A DNA stretch of 64,000 nucleotides from assembly GCF_027587205.1 (NCBI RefSeq), contig NZ_JAPDOD010000018.1, positions 62,001 through 126,000 on the forward strand. The letters run 5' to 3'. The DNA is from Solirubrobacter ginsenosidimutans. GTDB lineage: Bacteria > Actinomycetota > Thermoleophilia > Solirubrobacterales > Solirubrobacteraceae. The translations under genes and the position numbers were made by a program. The notes beneath the pieces were generated by a model. The model saw only the letters and a list, made by a program, of their open reading frames with translations, searched no databases and was not told where the DNA came from. Below are positions 34,859 to 45,506 of the stretch, piece after piece (position 1 is the first letter of the stretch; the number at the start of each line of letters is the position of its first letter).

Positions 34859-35523
34859 CTCTTGCCGGGGACCGCGATCCCGGACTCGTAAGCCAGCACC
34901 ACGGCCTGGACGCGGTCGCGGATCCCGAGCTTCATCAGCAGCCGTGCCACGTGGGTCTTGACGGTGGTCTCGGAGACGATGAGCTCCGCTGCGATCTCGG
35001 CGTTGGAGAGCCCGCGCGCGACGCAGCGAAAGACCTCCAGCTCGCGCGCGGTCAGCTCGCTCAGCCCAGGCGGCGGCGTGGGCGGCGTGGGGGAGGCGGC
35101 GGCGAACTCCTGGATCAGCCGGCGGGTGATCGACGGCGCGAGCAGCGCCTCGCCCTGCGCGACGACGCGGATTCCCGCGGCGAGCTGCTCCGGCGGCACG
35201 TCCTTGAGCAGGAAGCCGCTGGCGCCGGCGCGCAGTGCCTCGTAGACGTATTCGTTGAGGTCGAAGGTCGTGAGCATCAGGACCCGCACCTGGTGCTCGC
35301 CGGCCTCGGCGAGCAGGCGGCGCGTGGCCTCGATCCCGTCCAGCTCGGGCATGCGGATGTCCATCAGGACGACGTCGGGCTTCAGGCGGCGGACCTGCTC
35401 GACGGCGTCGAGCCCGTCGGTCGCCTCGCCCACCACCTCCAGGTCGTCCTCGGCGTCGAGGATCATCCGGAAGCCGGCGCGCACGAGCGCCTGGTCGTCG
35501 GCGATCAGGAGGCGGATGCTCAA
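34855..35523 (-). CDS. LuxR/NarL-type response regulator
   Basis: A 222-residue regulator. Receiver: acidic D9/D10, phosphoacceptor Asp55 (LMDIRMPELDG), Lys107 (LLKDV). After a Pro/Thr-rich linker (SPTPPTPPPG) the LuxR helix-turn-helix is LTARELEVFRCVARGLSNAEIA and SETTVKTHVARLL. It overlaps the upstream double histidine kinase gene by four bases (ATGA), so it is its cognate regulator. The ABC exporter genes divergent from the kinase are the likely target, as in many actinobacterial drug-efflux loci. Confidence 0.92.
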   Translation of the reverse strand: MSIRLLIADDQALVRAGFRMILDAEDDLEVVGEATDGLDAVEQVRRLKPDVVLMDIRMPELDGIEATRRLLAEAGEHQVRVLMLTTFDLNEYVYEALRAGASGFLLKDVPPEQLAAGIRVVAQGEALLAPSITRRLIQEFAAASPTPPTPPPGLSELTARELEVFRCVARGLSNAEIAAELIVSETTVKTHVARLLMKLGIRDRVQAVVLAYESGIAVPGKS

Positions 35524-37928
35524 GCTGGGCTCAGTTCTCTCATCGTCATGGGAAAGGTCGCGCGGACGCGCCAGCCGCCGCCGTCGGCGGGGCCGGTGTC
35601 GAGTTCGCCACCGTAGAGCTTCACGCGCTCACGCATGCCGACGAGGCCGTGGCCGGCGCCGTTCTTGGGTTGCGGCGTGCCGCCGTGGTCGCGGATCTCG
35701 AGCGTCAGCGCCTGCTCGTCCGACCAGTCGACGATCACGGTCGTGGGCGCTCGGCCGGCGTGCTTGAGCGCGTTGGTCAGGGCCTCCTGGACGATCCGGA
35801 ACGCGGCGAGGTCGAGGCCGGCGGGCAGCTCGCGGCGCTCCCCGCGGAACTCCAGGACCGTGGGCAGCCCGGCCGCGCGGGCGTGACCGACGAGCTCACC
35901 GATCTCGGCCAGCTTCGGCTGCGGCGCGAGCGCCGGCGGCTGGTCGGTGCCGTTGAGCACGCCGAGCAGGTGGCGCATCTCACCGAGTGCCTCGCGGCCG
36001 GCGCGCTCGATGCGGGTGGCGGCCTCCAGCGCGCGGGCCGGATCGCGGTCCAGGATGCGCCGCGCGCCGCCGGCCTGCACGACCATCACGCTCATCGAGT
36101 GAGCGACGAGGTCGTGCATCTCGCGCGCGATCCGCCGCCGCTCCTCGGCCGCCGCCTCGCGCTGCGCGTCCTCGTTGGCCTCCGCGAGCCGCGCGGCGGT
36201 CTCGTGCAACTGCGCGCTGAGCCGCGTCCGCGAGCGCACGACGCGACCGGCGAGCCAGGCGAGAACGCCGATCAGCGGCGGAAAGAGGTAATCGCCGGCG
36301 GTGTGTTCGTCGAACGTGGCGACGATCGCCGGCATCGCCGCGACGATCAGCACCAGCGCCGCGTAGGCCTCGAGGCCGTCGCGGTAGGCCGCGGCGGCGT
36401 AGACGAGCGAGAGCGCGACGAGGAACGGTGCGAAGAGGTGATTGACGGGCGTCAGCGCGACCGACATCGTCAGCACCGCGGCGATCGTGACCGCGACGGC
36501 GGGGATCGGCGCGCGCCGCCGCCACGCGAGCGGCAGCGTGTAGCCGAGCGCGAGCACGACGTTCGCGAGCAGCGACCCCTCGCGATGCGGCGCGATCACG
36601 ACCTCGACGACGCCGACCAGGGCGACCATGGCCGCCGCGGTCGCGTCGAAGAGATCCGCGCGGGAGAGGCGGCGCAAGAAGCGTGAGGAGAAGACGACGC
36701 GCGGTGTTGCCGTGCGCAGGCCGCGGAGTGCGCGGTCGCGGCGCTGGGACAGCTCGCAGGACGGTTCGGACGGCTCGTCGGCCTGCGGCACCGTGCCGCC
36801 GTCAAGCGGGAGCGTCGCGCGGACGACGTGGCCCCACGTCGTGCGGCGGGCGCCGGAGGAGAAGCGGCCGCCGTGGAGGGTGACCCGCTCGCGGATGCCG
36901 ATCAGCTCGCGGCCCGCGGCGGCCGGCCCGTCGTCGCGGACGGTGATCTCCAGCGTGCCCGGCATGAAGCGCAGGCGGACCTCCGCCCGGCCCGCGCCGC
37001 CGACCTCCAGCGCCGCGGCCAGCGCGTCCTGCACGACGCGGTAGGCGGTGACGTCGATGCCCGCGGGCAGCTCGCGCTCCTCGCCCTCGACGTTGAGGGA
37101 CACGGGGAGGCCCGCGGCGGCCGTCCGGCGCACGAGCGAGTGGACGTGCCGGAGCGACGGCTGCGGCGCGAGTGACCGCTCGCCATCCTCCTGACGTAGG
37201 ACGCCAAGCAGGCGGCGGAGCTCGTCCAGCGCCTCGCGGCCGGCGCTCTCGATCGCGCTGAACGCCGCGCGGGCGAGCTCCGGCCGCGTCAACGCCAGGC
37301 GGCGCGCGCCGGTGGCCTGCACGGTCATCGCGCTCAGCGCGTGGGCGACGACGTCGTGCAGCTCACCCGCGATCCGCGTGCGCTCGTCCAGGACCGCGCG
37401 GCCGGCGGCGTCCTCGCTGTGGCGCTCGAGCAGCGCGGCCTTCTCGCGCAGCGCGCGGTTGAGCGCCGCGCGCGAGCGCAGCAGCCGGCCGACCACGATC
37501 GGCGCGACGAGCGAGATCGCGACGGTGAAGAGTCCGCCGGTGAGGGTCGCGTCATCGTCGTAGGGCAGCGTCCCGGCCAGGCACAGGGCGGTGCACGGGG
37601 CCAGCGCGAGCGTGACGGCGCGGCGCGAGCCGTGCGCGCCCAACCAGTAGGCCGCGACGAACGGGCTCGCGAACGGCAGGAACATCTCCTCGTAGTAGGT
37701 GGGCGAGAGCACCGGGAGCAGCGCGAGCGCGCCGAACGTCACCAGCGCGCCCGCGAGCGGCGCGCGGCGGCCGCCGACCAACGCCAGCGCGAGCGCACCC
37801 AGCAGCAGCGCGGCGAGCCCGCGGTACGGCGTGCCGGCGGGCACTGCGAAGGCGAGCTCGGCCCAGAACTCGAGCGCCAGCGCCACCCCGATCACGACCG
37901 GGAGGCGCGATCGAAGGCGGGCGAGCAT
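35520..37928 (-). CDS. Double sensor histidine kinase (two NarL-class kinases fused)
   Basis: An 802-residue protein made of two complete membrane-kinase units in tandem. Unit 1: about five helices (10-150), HisKA_3 with His191 (AGELHDVVAHALS), ATPase 290-375. Unit 2: five to six helices (430-560), HisKA_3 with His605 (AREMHDLVAHSMS), ATPase 700-795. Unit 2 has an intact N-box (QEALTNALKHAG). In unit 1 the equivalent reads QDALAAALEVGG: the essential Asn is Ala305 and Glu is Asp301, so that ATPase is probably dead. Typical members have one unit (~400 residues). It may have arisen by fusion of two tandem kinases. ATGA-coupled to the response regulator. Confidence 0.9.
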   Translation of the reverse strand: MLARLRSRLPVVIGVALALEFWAELAFAVPAGTPYRGLAALLLGALALALVGGRRAPLAGALVTFGALALLPVLSPTYYEEMFLPFASPFVAAYWLGAHGSRRAVTLALAPCTALCLAGTLPYDDDATLTGGLFTVAISLVAPIVVGRLLRSRAALNRALREKAALLERHSEDAAGRAVLDERTRIAGELHDVVAHALSAMTVQATGARRLALTRPELARAAFSAIESAGREALDELRRLLGVLRQEDGERSLAPQPSLRHVHSLVRRTAAAGLPVSLNVEGEERELPAGIDVTAYRVVQDALAAALEVGGAGRAEVRLRFMPGTLEITVRDDGPAAAGRELIGIRERVTLHGGRFSSGARRTTWGHVVRATLPLDGGTVPQADEPSEPSCELSQRRDRALRGLRTATPRVVFSSRFLRRLSRADLFDATAAAMVALVGVVEVVIAPHREGSLLANVVLALGYTLPLAWRRRAPIPAVAVTIAAVLTMSVALTPVNHLFAPFLVALSLVYAAAAYRDGLEAYAALVLIVAAMPAIVATFDEHTAGDYLFPPLIGVLAWLAGRVVRSRTRLSAQLHETAARLAEANEDAQREAAAEERRRIAREMHDLVAHSMSVMVVQAGGARRILDRDPARALEAATRIERAGREALGEMRHLLGVLNGTDQPPALAPQPKLAEIGELVGHARAAGLPTVLEFRGERRELPAGLDLAAFRIVQEALTNALKHAGRAPTTVIVDWSDEQALTLEIRDHGGTPQPKNGAGHGLVGMRERVKLYGGELDTGPADGGGWRVRATFPMTMRELSPA

Positions 37929-37986
37929 CCGGGGAAGTCTGACGTGCGGCTACCCGTATGTCCTCGTCAAACGGGACGATCTCCGC

Positions 37987-38004
37987 GTCATCCCTGAGGA
38001 TGAC
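37987..38004. promoter_or_regulatory. Palindromic operator candidate between kinase and ABC exporter
   Basis: A perfect palindrome GTCATCC-CTGA-GGATGAC in the 156-base gap between divergent genes. Its size suits a dimer of the LuxR-type regulator encoded by the kinase operon. It is 80 bases before the ATPase ATG. A TCATCC or GGATGA hairpin in mRNA is the alternative. Confidence 0.5.
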
Positions 38005-38084
38005 CCGCCGTCGTCCTCGTGCGGATCGACAATCCTCACTGGGGCCGACGACGCGAGACCTTCGGCCTGGGAGCTTTCTCGTCA

Positions 38085-38843
38085 ATGACCGCTCTCGCCT
38101 TCCTCCCCGAAACTGAGCTCGCCGCCGTCTCCGCCACCGCCCTCACCCGGACGTACGGTGAAGGCGGCAGCGCGGTTCGCGCGCTGCGGGGCGTTTCGAT
38201 CGAGGTGCCGCAGGGCCAGTTCGCCGCCGTCATGGGTCCGTCGGGTTCGGGCAAGTCCACGCTGATGCACCTGCTCGCGGGGCTCGACACGCCGGACGCC
38301 GGCGCCGTCCACATCGCCGGCGAGGACATCACCCGCATGTCCGACCGCGAGCTCACCCGCCTGCGCCGCAAGCACATCGGCTTCGTCTTTCAGTCCTTCA
38401 ACCTGCTCCCGACGCTCTCCGCGGAGGAGAACGTGCTGCTGCCGCTGGCGATCGCCGGCCGCAAGCCCGAGCGTGACGTCGTCGACGAGCTGATGGAGAA
38501 GATGGGGCTCGCCGAGCGCCGCGACCACAAGCCCGCGCAGCTGTCCGGCGGCCAGCAGCAGCGCGTCGCCGTCGCCCGCGCGCTGATCTGCACCCCGACC
38601 GTGCTCTTCGCCGACGAGCCGACCGGCAACCTGGACTCCGCGGCGGGCGCGGGTGTGCTCGAGCTGCTGCGCAGCGCGTCCGACGTCGACGGCCAGACCA
38701 CCGTCATGGTCACGCACGACGCCCGCGCCGCCGCGACCGCCGACCGCGTCCTGTTCCTCGCCGACGGCCGCGTCGTGGCCGATCTCTCCGGCCCGACCGA
38801 GGAGCAGATCCTCGACGCGATGAAAGATGCCGCGCGCGCATGA
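38085..38843 (+). CDS. ABC exporter ATP-binding protein (LolD/MacB type)
   Basis: A 252-residue ATPase. Walker [10 protein letters not shown] near 49-57, Q-loop VFQSFNLLPTL near 103, signature LSGGQQQRVAVARAL near 151, Walker B VLFADEPTGNLD near 172, H-loop VTHD near 209. The DEPTGNLD and FNLLP motifs are typical of the LolD/MacB/FtsE-like group paired with FtsX-type permeases. It overlaps the permease gene by ATGA. Probably an antimicrobial-peptide or lipid exporter controlled by the divergent two-component system. Confidence 0.92.
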   Translation: MTALAFLPETELAAVSATALTRTYGEGGSAVRALRGVSIEVPQGQFAAVMGPSGSGKSTLMHLLAGLDTPDAGAVHIAGEDITRMSDRELTRLRRKHIGFVFQSFNLLPTLSAEENVLLPLAIAGRKPERDVVDELMEKMGLAERRDHKPAQLSGGQQQRVAVARALICTPTVLFADEPTGNLDSAAGAGVLELLRSASDVDGQTTVMVTHDARAAATADRVLFLADGRVVADLSGPTEEQILDAMKDAARA

Positions 38844-41230
38844 TCCGCGTCGCACTGAAGGGACTGGCCGCTCGCCCGGTGCGAACGGCGCTGACCACGC
38901 TCGCCATCGTCGTGGGCGTCGCGTTCGTCTGCGCGGCCTACACGCTGACCGACACGATGAGCGGCGCGGCGGATTCGCTCACCCACGCCGCCTACGACGG
39001 CACCGACGCTGTCGTGGTCACCAAGACCGCCTTCCGGGGGTCCCAGACCGCCGACGTGCGCGCGCAGGCGCCGACGATCTCCGCCGGCGCACTGGAGCAG
39101 GTTCGCCACGCGCAGGGCGTCGCCCTCGCGGTCGGTGACATCACCGACACCGCCCAGATCATCGGGACCGACGGCAAGCCCGTGGGCACCGGGCCGTACT
39201 TCGGCGTCGGGTTCGACGCCAAGACCCCGGGGGCGGAGCGGTTGACGCCGTTCCGCCTGTACGACGGCGCGTGGGCGACCGGGCCCGGCCAGGTCGTGAT
39301 CGATCGCGCGACCGCGTCGTCGGAGCACTATGCGGTCGGCGACCGCATCAAGGTCGCGGCCCGCGGCGACGCGGAGACGGTGACCGTCACCGGCATCGCG
39401 AACTTCGCCGACGTCAAGTCGCTCGGCAAGGCGAGCGCGGCGATCTTCGACCTCGAGACCGCGCGGACGCTGTTCGTCAAGGACGGCTACGACCGCATCC
39501 TCGTCGGTGCGCACAAGCGCTCGGACATCCGCGCGTCGATCCACGCCGCCGTTCCGACCGCGGAGCTCCGCAGCGCGGCCGACGACGACCGCTTCACCTT
39601 CGACTCGCTCGAGCTGTTCGTGGACATCATCCGGACGGTGCTGCTGGCGTTCGCGGGTGTGGCCGTGCTGGTCGGAGCGTTCACGATCTTCAACTCGCTC
39701 TCGATCACCGTCGCGCAGCGCACGAAGGAGTTCGGGCTGCTGCGGATGGTCGGCGCGACCCGTCGCCAGGTGCGCTTCGGCGTGTTGCTGGAAGCGCTGC
39801 TCGTGGGCCTGCTCGCTTCAGCTTTGGGGATCGGCGTGGGCCTCGGGCTCGCCGCCGGCCTGAACCAGATCTTCGTCGCGCTCGGCATGGACCTGCCCGC
39901 GGAAGGCCTCGAGCTCGCGACGCGCACGATCGTCGTGTCGTTGCTCGTGGGCACGCTCACGACGATCCTCGCCGCCGCCATTCCCGCACGGCGCGCCACG
40001 CGGATCGCCCCGGTCGCCGCGCTGCGCGACAGCACGGCGCCCGTCCGGGTCCGCCTCTTCGCCCGCGCCGTGCGCGGCGTGGCGGGCGTCGTGGGTCGTC
40101 CCGCCGCCGGTCTCGGCGGGGCGGCCGGCCGGCTCGCCCGCGACAACGCCATGCGCAACCCCGGCCGCACCGCCGTCACCGCCAGTGCGCTGATGATCGG
40201 CGTCGCGCTCGTGACCGCGGTCACCATCGTCGCCCAGGGCCTGCAGGACCAGGGCCGCGGCCAGCTCGCGGACACGGTCCAGGCCCGCTCGATCGTCACC
40301 GCGTCCGACGGCTGGTCGCCGATCGATCCCAAGGTCGAGCAGGCCGTCAAAGCGGCGCCCGGTGTGGAAAGTGTCAGCTCGCTGCGCCAGGACGGCGCAC
40401 TCGTGTTCGGCAAACAGGAAGGCATCAACGCCGTCGATCCGGCATCGATCGCACGGCTGTTCAACTACGACTGGAAGGAGGGAGGCCCAGAGGCACTCTC
40501 AACTCTCGGAGGTGACGGGGCGATCGTGAACGACGGCTTCGCCAAGGAGCATGGCCTCGGCGTCGGCTCGTCGTTCGCGATCACCTCTATGCGCGGGAAG
40601 CAGCTGCAGCTGACCGTGCGCGCGATCGAGCAGTCCCCGGCGTTCGACGTGCTCAGCCTCGGGCCGATCACGATCTCGCACGCCGCGTACGACACGGCGT
40701 TCGACCAGCAGCGCAACCGCCTCACGTTCGTCGACGGGCCGCCGGATGCGGTCGCCAAGGCGCTCGCGGCCTTCCCGAACGCCAAGGTCGAGGGCAAGGA
40801 CGCCTTCATCGACTCCCAGACCGCGTGGATCGGGCAGATCCTGGCGGTGCTGTGGGTGCTGCTGGCGCTCGCCGTGATCGTCTCGCTGTTCGGCATCGTC
40901 AACACCCTCGTGCTGTCGACGTTCGAGCGCACGCGGGAACTCGGCACCCTGCGCGCGCTGGGCTTCAGCCGCCGCCAGGTGCGCCGGATGGTGCGCCACG
41001 AGAGCGTCATCACGGCCCTGATCGGCGCGGTGCTCGGGATCGCCGCGGGCCTCGTGCTCGCCGCCGGCGTCGTGGCCTGGCTCGGCCAGTACGGCCTCAG
41101 CTACGCGGTCCCCGCCCCGAGCCTCGTCGCCGTGGCGATCATCGCCGCCCTCGCGGGTGTGATCGCTGCCGCCCTACCCGCCCGCCGGGCCGCACGGATC
41201 GACATCCTCAAGGCCCTGGCCTACGAATGA
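38840..41230 (+). CDS. FtsX-family ABC permease (MacB-like, two repeats)
   Basis: A 796-residue permease. An N-terminal helix (~20-40) is followed by a large extracytoplasmic domain, then a first FtsX bundle (~260-400, with TIFNSLSITVAQRTKEFGLLRMVGATRRQV). A second half repeats this (~430-796): DNAMRNPGRTAVTASALMIG, another extracytoplasmic domain, and ALIGAVLGIAAGLVL. The family exports drugs, peptides or lipoproteins by mechanotransmission using the adjacent ATPase. ATG 38840 overlaps the ATPase stop. Downstream lies a cluster of REP-like palindromes. Confidence 0.92.
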   Translation: MIRVALKGLAARPVRTALTTLAIVVGVAFVCAAYTLTDTMSGAADSLTHAAYDGTDAVVVTKTAFRGSQTADVRAQAPTISAGALEQVRHAQGVALAVGDITDTAQIIGTDGKPVGTGPYFGVGFDAKTPGAERLTPFRLYDGAWATGPGQVVIDRATASSEHYAVGDRIKVAARGDAETVTVTGIANFADVKSLGKASAAIFDLETARTLFVKDGYDRILVGAHKRSDIRASIHAAVPTAELRSAADDDRFTFDSLELFVDIIRTVLLAFAGVAVLVGAFTIFNSLSITVAQRTKEFGLLRMVGATRRQVRFGVLLEALLVGLLASALGIGVGLGLAAGLNQIFVALGMDLPAEGLELATRTIVVSLLVGTLTTILAAAIPARRATRIAPVAALRDSTAPVRVRLFARAVRGVAGVVGRPAAGLGGAAGRLARDNAMRNPGRTAVTASALMIGVALVTAVTIVAQGLQDQGRGQLADTVQARSIVTASDGWSPIDPKVEQAVKAAPGVESVSSLRQDGALVFGKQEGINAVDPASIARLFNYDWKEGGPEALSTLGGDGAIVNDGFAKEHGLGVGSSFAITSMRGKQLQLTVRAIEQSPAFDVLSLGPITISHAAYDTAFDQQRNRLTFVDGPPDAVAKALAAFPNAKVEGKDAFIDSQTAWIGQILAVLWVLLALAVIVSLFGIVNTLVLSTFERTRELGTLRALGFSRRQVRRMVRHESVITALIGAVLGIAAGLVLAAGVVAWLGQYGLSYAVPAPSLVAVAIIAALAGVIAAALPARRAARIDILKALAYE

Positions 41231-41243
41231 CAACTTAAACCCC

Positions 41244-41351
41244 ACCTAAGGGGTCTGGCCCCATATCTCGCGCTTAGGTTTCAAACGGCCCGTGTAGAGC
41301 CGTTTCGACCTAAAGGCAACCTAAGGGGTCTGACCCCTTAGGGGCCCTTTA
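41244..41351. repeat. REP-like palindrome cluster between convergent genes
   Basis: A composite: ACCTAAGGGGTCTGGCCCC at 41244-41262; a hairpin AAACGGC (41283-41289) / GCCGTTT (41299-41305) with nine-base loop; and a perfect 23-base palindrome at 41320-41342 with eleven-base arms CCTAAGGGGTC around one T; then GGCCCTTTAGGC. The histidine-kinase stop codon (TAA, bases 41351-41349) lies in the CCCTTTAGG arm. It separates convergent genes and could also stop transcription in both directions. Confidence 0.85.
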
Positions 41352-43052
41352 GGCGCTGCGGGTGCGGGCGCCGTCGAGCGTGGAGCGGACGGCGCGGAGG
41401 AGGTCGTCGCCGTCGAAGGGCTTCGCCAGGAACGCGGTGGCCGGGTCGTCGGAGCCGGCGATCGTCGTGTCTCCCGTGTAGCCGGAGACGAAGACCACGG
41501 GTAGGTCGGGGCGGCGCTCGCGGGCGGCCACGGCCAGCTCGACGCCGCTCATCCCCGGCATCACGACGTCGGTGACGAGCACGTCGGCGGCGTCCAGGCG
41601 TTCCAGCGCCACCGCGCCGGACTCGACCGACACCACCTGATAGCCGGCGGCGTAGAGCAGCCGGCCCGTCAGCACCCGCACGGCGTCGGCGTCCTCGACC
41701 ACCAGCACGGTTTCGCCGCTCCCGCGCGGGGCGGAGGACGAAGGCTCGTCGTCGCTCGCCCGCCGCACCGCGGGCAGCAGCACGGTGACGGTCGTCCCCT
41801 CGCCCGGCTCGGACGCGAGCTCGATCCGCCCGCGGGCGTTGGTGACGATGCCGTAGACCGTCGCGAGCCCGAGCCCGACGCCGTGGCCGGAGACCGCCTT
41901 GGTCGTGAAGAACGGCTCGAAGGCGTGGGCGGTCACCTCGCGCGCCATCCCGCGGCCCGTGTCCTGCACGGTCAGCCGAACCGCGCGCGAGGACGGGCTG
42001 GTCTGGTCGCGCATGACGGCGTTCTCGGCCTTGATGATCAACTGCCCGCCGTCGGGCATGGCCTCGCGGGAGTTCAGCGACAGGCTCATCAGCACCTGTT
42101 CGAGCTGGCTGCGGTCGGCCTCGACGTCCCACAGCCGGTCGTCGCACTCGACGGTGAGGTCGATCTCGTCGCCCAGCGTGCGCTGCAGCAGCAACTCGAC
42201 GCCCTCGATCACCCGCCGCAGGGAGAGCACCTCGGGCGTCCCGGACTGGCGACGGCTGAAGAGCAGCAGCCGCCGCGTCAGCTCGCTCGCGCGCCGCGAC
42301 GCGGTGATGATCTGGTCCATGTCACCCGCGGGGCGCGAGCCGTCGGTGAGCTCCTTGCGGACGAACTGCGCGTAGTTGGCGATCACCGCGAGCAGGTTGT
42401 TGAAGTCGTGCGCGACGCCACCCGCGAGCTGCCCGACCGCCTCTAGGCGCTGCGCTTCCCGCAGGCGCGCCTCCAGGCGGCTGTGGTGGGTGATGTCGGT
42501 GGCGACGCCGCCGATGCCGTAGAGGTCGCCCGTGTCGTCGTCGATCAGCGGGAACTTGACCGAGAGGAACGTCCGGGTCGTGTCGCCGTGGCGGACCTCC
42601 TCCTGCAGCTCGATCGGCCGCCGGTCGGACATCACGCGCAGGTCGTCGACGCGCATGCGCTCGGAGATGTCCGGCGGCAGCACGTCGCGGTCCAGCCGGC
42701 CGACGAGCTCCACCGCCGGGCGGCCGTGGAGCATCTCGAACGCGCGGTTGACGAGCAGGTAGCGCCCGTCGGGGTCCTTGAGGAAGATCGCTGCCGGCGT
42801 GTTGTCGAGCACCGCGCGCAGCGCCCGCGGGTCGGCGTGGCGCAGGACGACCAGCTCGTAGTCGCCCATCGGGTGCGTCGTCACGTCGAGGCCGGCGGGG
42901 AGCTCGCCGAGCGGCTCACCCACCGGGTCGCGACCGAGGATCGCCCGTGCCCGTTCGTTCGCGAACACGGCAACGCCAGAGGCATCCGTCCCCACCATGG
43001 CGTCGGGAGCAGCCTCGAGCAAGTCCTCGAACTTCGGGGGGCCGATGGGCAT
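41349..43052 (-). CDS. PAS hybrid histidine kinase with C-terminal receiver
   Basis: A 567-residue cytoplasmic hybrid kinase. A short N-terminal PAS-like part (~8-60), a PAS domain with PAC (~78-192, TPAAIFLKDPDGRYLLVNRAF), HisKA with phosphoacceptor His215 (AGGVAHDFNNLLAVI), HATPase with N-box SLNSREAM and G-boxes DTGRGM and GHGVGLGLATVYG, then a receiver (~450-567) with LVTDVVMPGMSG. The DFNNLL type resembles blue-light/PAS hybrid kinases. No membrane helix. I prefer ATG 43052; an upstream in-frame start would run into typA. The stop lies in a REP-like repeat. Output regulator unknown. Confidence 0.87.
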   Translation of the reverse strand: MPIGPPKFEDLLEAAPDAMVGTDASGVAVFANERARAILGRDPVGEPLGELPAGLDVTTHPMGDYELVVLRHADPRALRAVLDNTPAAIFLKDPDGRYLLVNRAFEMLHGRPAVELVGRLDRDVLPPDISERMRVDDLRVMSDRRPIELQEEVRHGDTTRTFLSVKFPLIDDDTGDLYGIGGVATDITHHSRLEARLREAQRLEAVGQLAGGVAHDFNNLLAVIANYAQFVRKELTDGSRPAGDMDQIITASRRASELTRRLLLFSRRQSGTPEVLSLRRVIEGVELLLQRTLGDEIDLTVECDDRLWDVEADRSQLEQVLMSLSLNSREAMPDGGQLIIKAENAVMRDQTSPSSRAVRLTVQDTGRGMAREVTAHAFEPFFTTKAVSGHGVGLGLATVYGIVTNARGRIELASEPGEGTTVTVLLPAVRRASDDEPSSSAPRGSGETVLVVEDADAVRVLTGRLLYAAGYQVVSVESGAVALERLDAADVLVTDVVMPGMSGVELAVAARERRPDLPVVFVSGYTGDTTIAGSDDPATAFLAKPFDGDDLLRAVRSTLDGARTRSA

Positions 43053-43086
43053 CTGTGCCAGTTGCGGCCCTAGTGTAGGCGGGGAA

Positions 43087-44910
<1,824 letters not shown>

Positions 44911-44940
44911 GAGCGGCGAAGGAAGATAGAAGAGTCACGA

Positions 44941-44973
44941 GTATGCGCTGTGCGTATACGTCGTGTGTATAGT
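44941..44973 (+). promoter_or_regulatory. padR promoter with overlapping palindromic operator
   Basis: A near-perfect inverted repeat GTATGCGC-TGT-GCGTATAC (44941-44959) is followed by a GTATAC...GTGTATAG partial repeat and a -10 hexamer TATAGT at 44968-44973. The ATG at 44982 is eight bases beyond, so the mRNA is probably leaderless. The position of the palindrome suits autorepression by the PadR product. Confidence 0.6.
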
Positions 44974-44981
44974 TGGTCTTC

Positions 44982-45506
44982 ATGGGCATCGGATCGACCT
45001 TCCTGGGGCTGCTCGAGGGCGGCCCGCGCCACGGCTACGACCTCAAGCGGGCCTACGACGAGCGGTTCGGGGCGGACCGTCCTTTGAGCTACGGGCAGGT
45101 GTACGCGACGCTCGCCCGGCTGTTGAAGAACGGGCTGGTGGAGGTCGACGGGGTCGAGCCGGGGGCCGGGCCGGAGCGCAAGCGCTACGCGATCACGGAC
45201 GCCGGCGTGACCGACGTCGAGCAGTGGCTGAGCGAGCCTGAGAAGCCCGAGCCGTACCTGCAGAGCGTGCTCTATTCGAAGGTCGTATTGGCGCTGCTGA
45301 CGGGGCGCAGCGCCACGGAGTTGCTCGACGCGCAGAGTTCTGAGCACCTGCGATTGATGCGCGAGTTGACGGCGCGCAAGCGCGGTGGGGACATCGCGGA
45401 TCAGCTGATCTGCGACCACGCGCTCTTTCACCTGGAGGCCGATCTGCGCTGGCTGGAGCTGACCGCGGCGCGGCTGGACGCGCTGGCGGGGGAGGTGGCG
45501 GCATGA
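44982..45506 (+). CDS. PadR-family transcriptional regulator
   Basis: A 174-residue PadR regulator. The N-terminal winged helix runs to ~85: LGLLEGGPRHGYDLKRAYDE, SYGQVYATLARLLKNGLVE, then the wing PERKRYAITDAG. The C-terminal helical dimerisation domain (Vir/PadR_4 type) covers 90-174. PadR proteins of this type usually repress a drug exporter encoded next to them. Here the ATPase gene begins inside its stop codon (ATGA). ATG 44982 is probably leaderless. Confidence 0.9.
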   Translation: MGIGSTFLGLLEGGPRHGYDLKRAYDERFGADRPLSYGQVYATLARLLKNGLVEVDGVEPGAGPERKRYAITDAGVTDVEQWLSEPEKPEPYLQSVLYSKVVLALLTGRSATELLDAQSSEHLRLMRELTARKRGGDIADQLICDHALFHLEADLRWLELTAARLDALAGEVAA

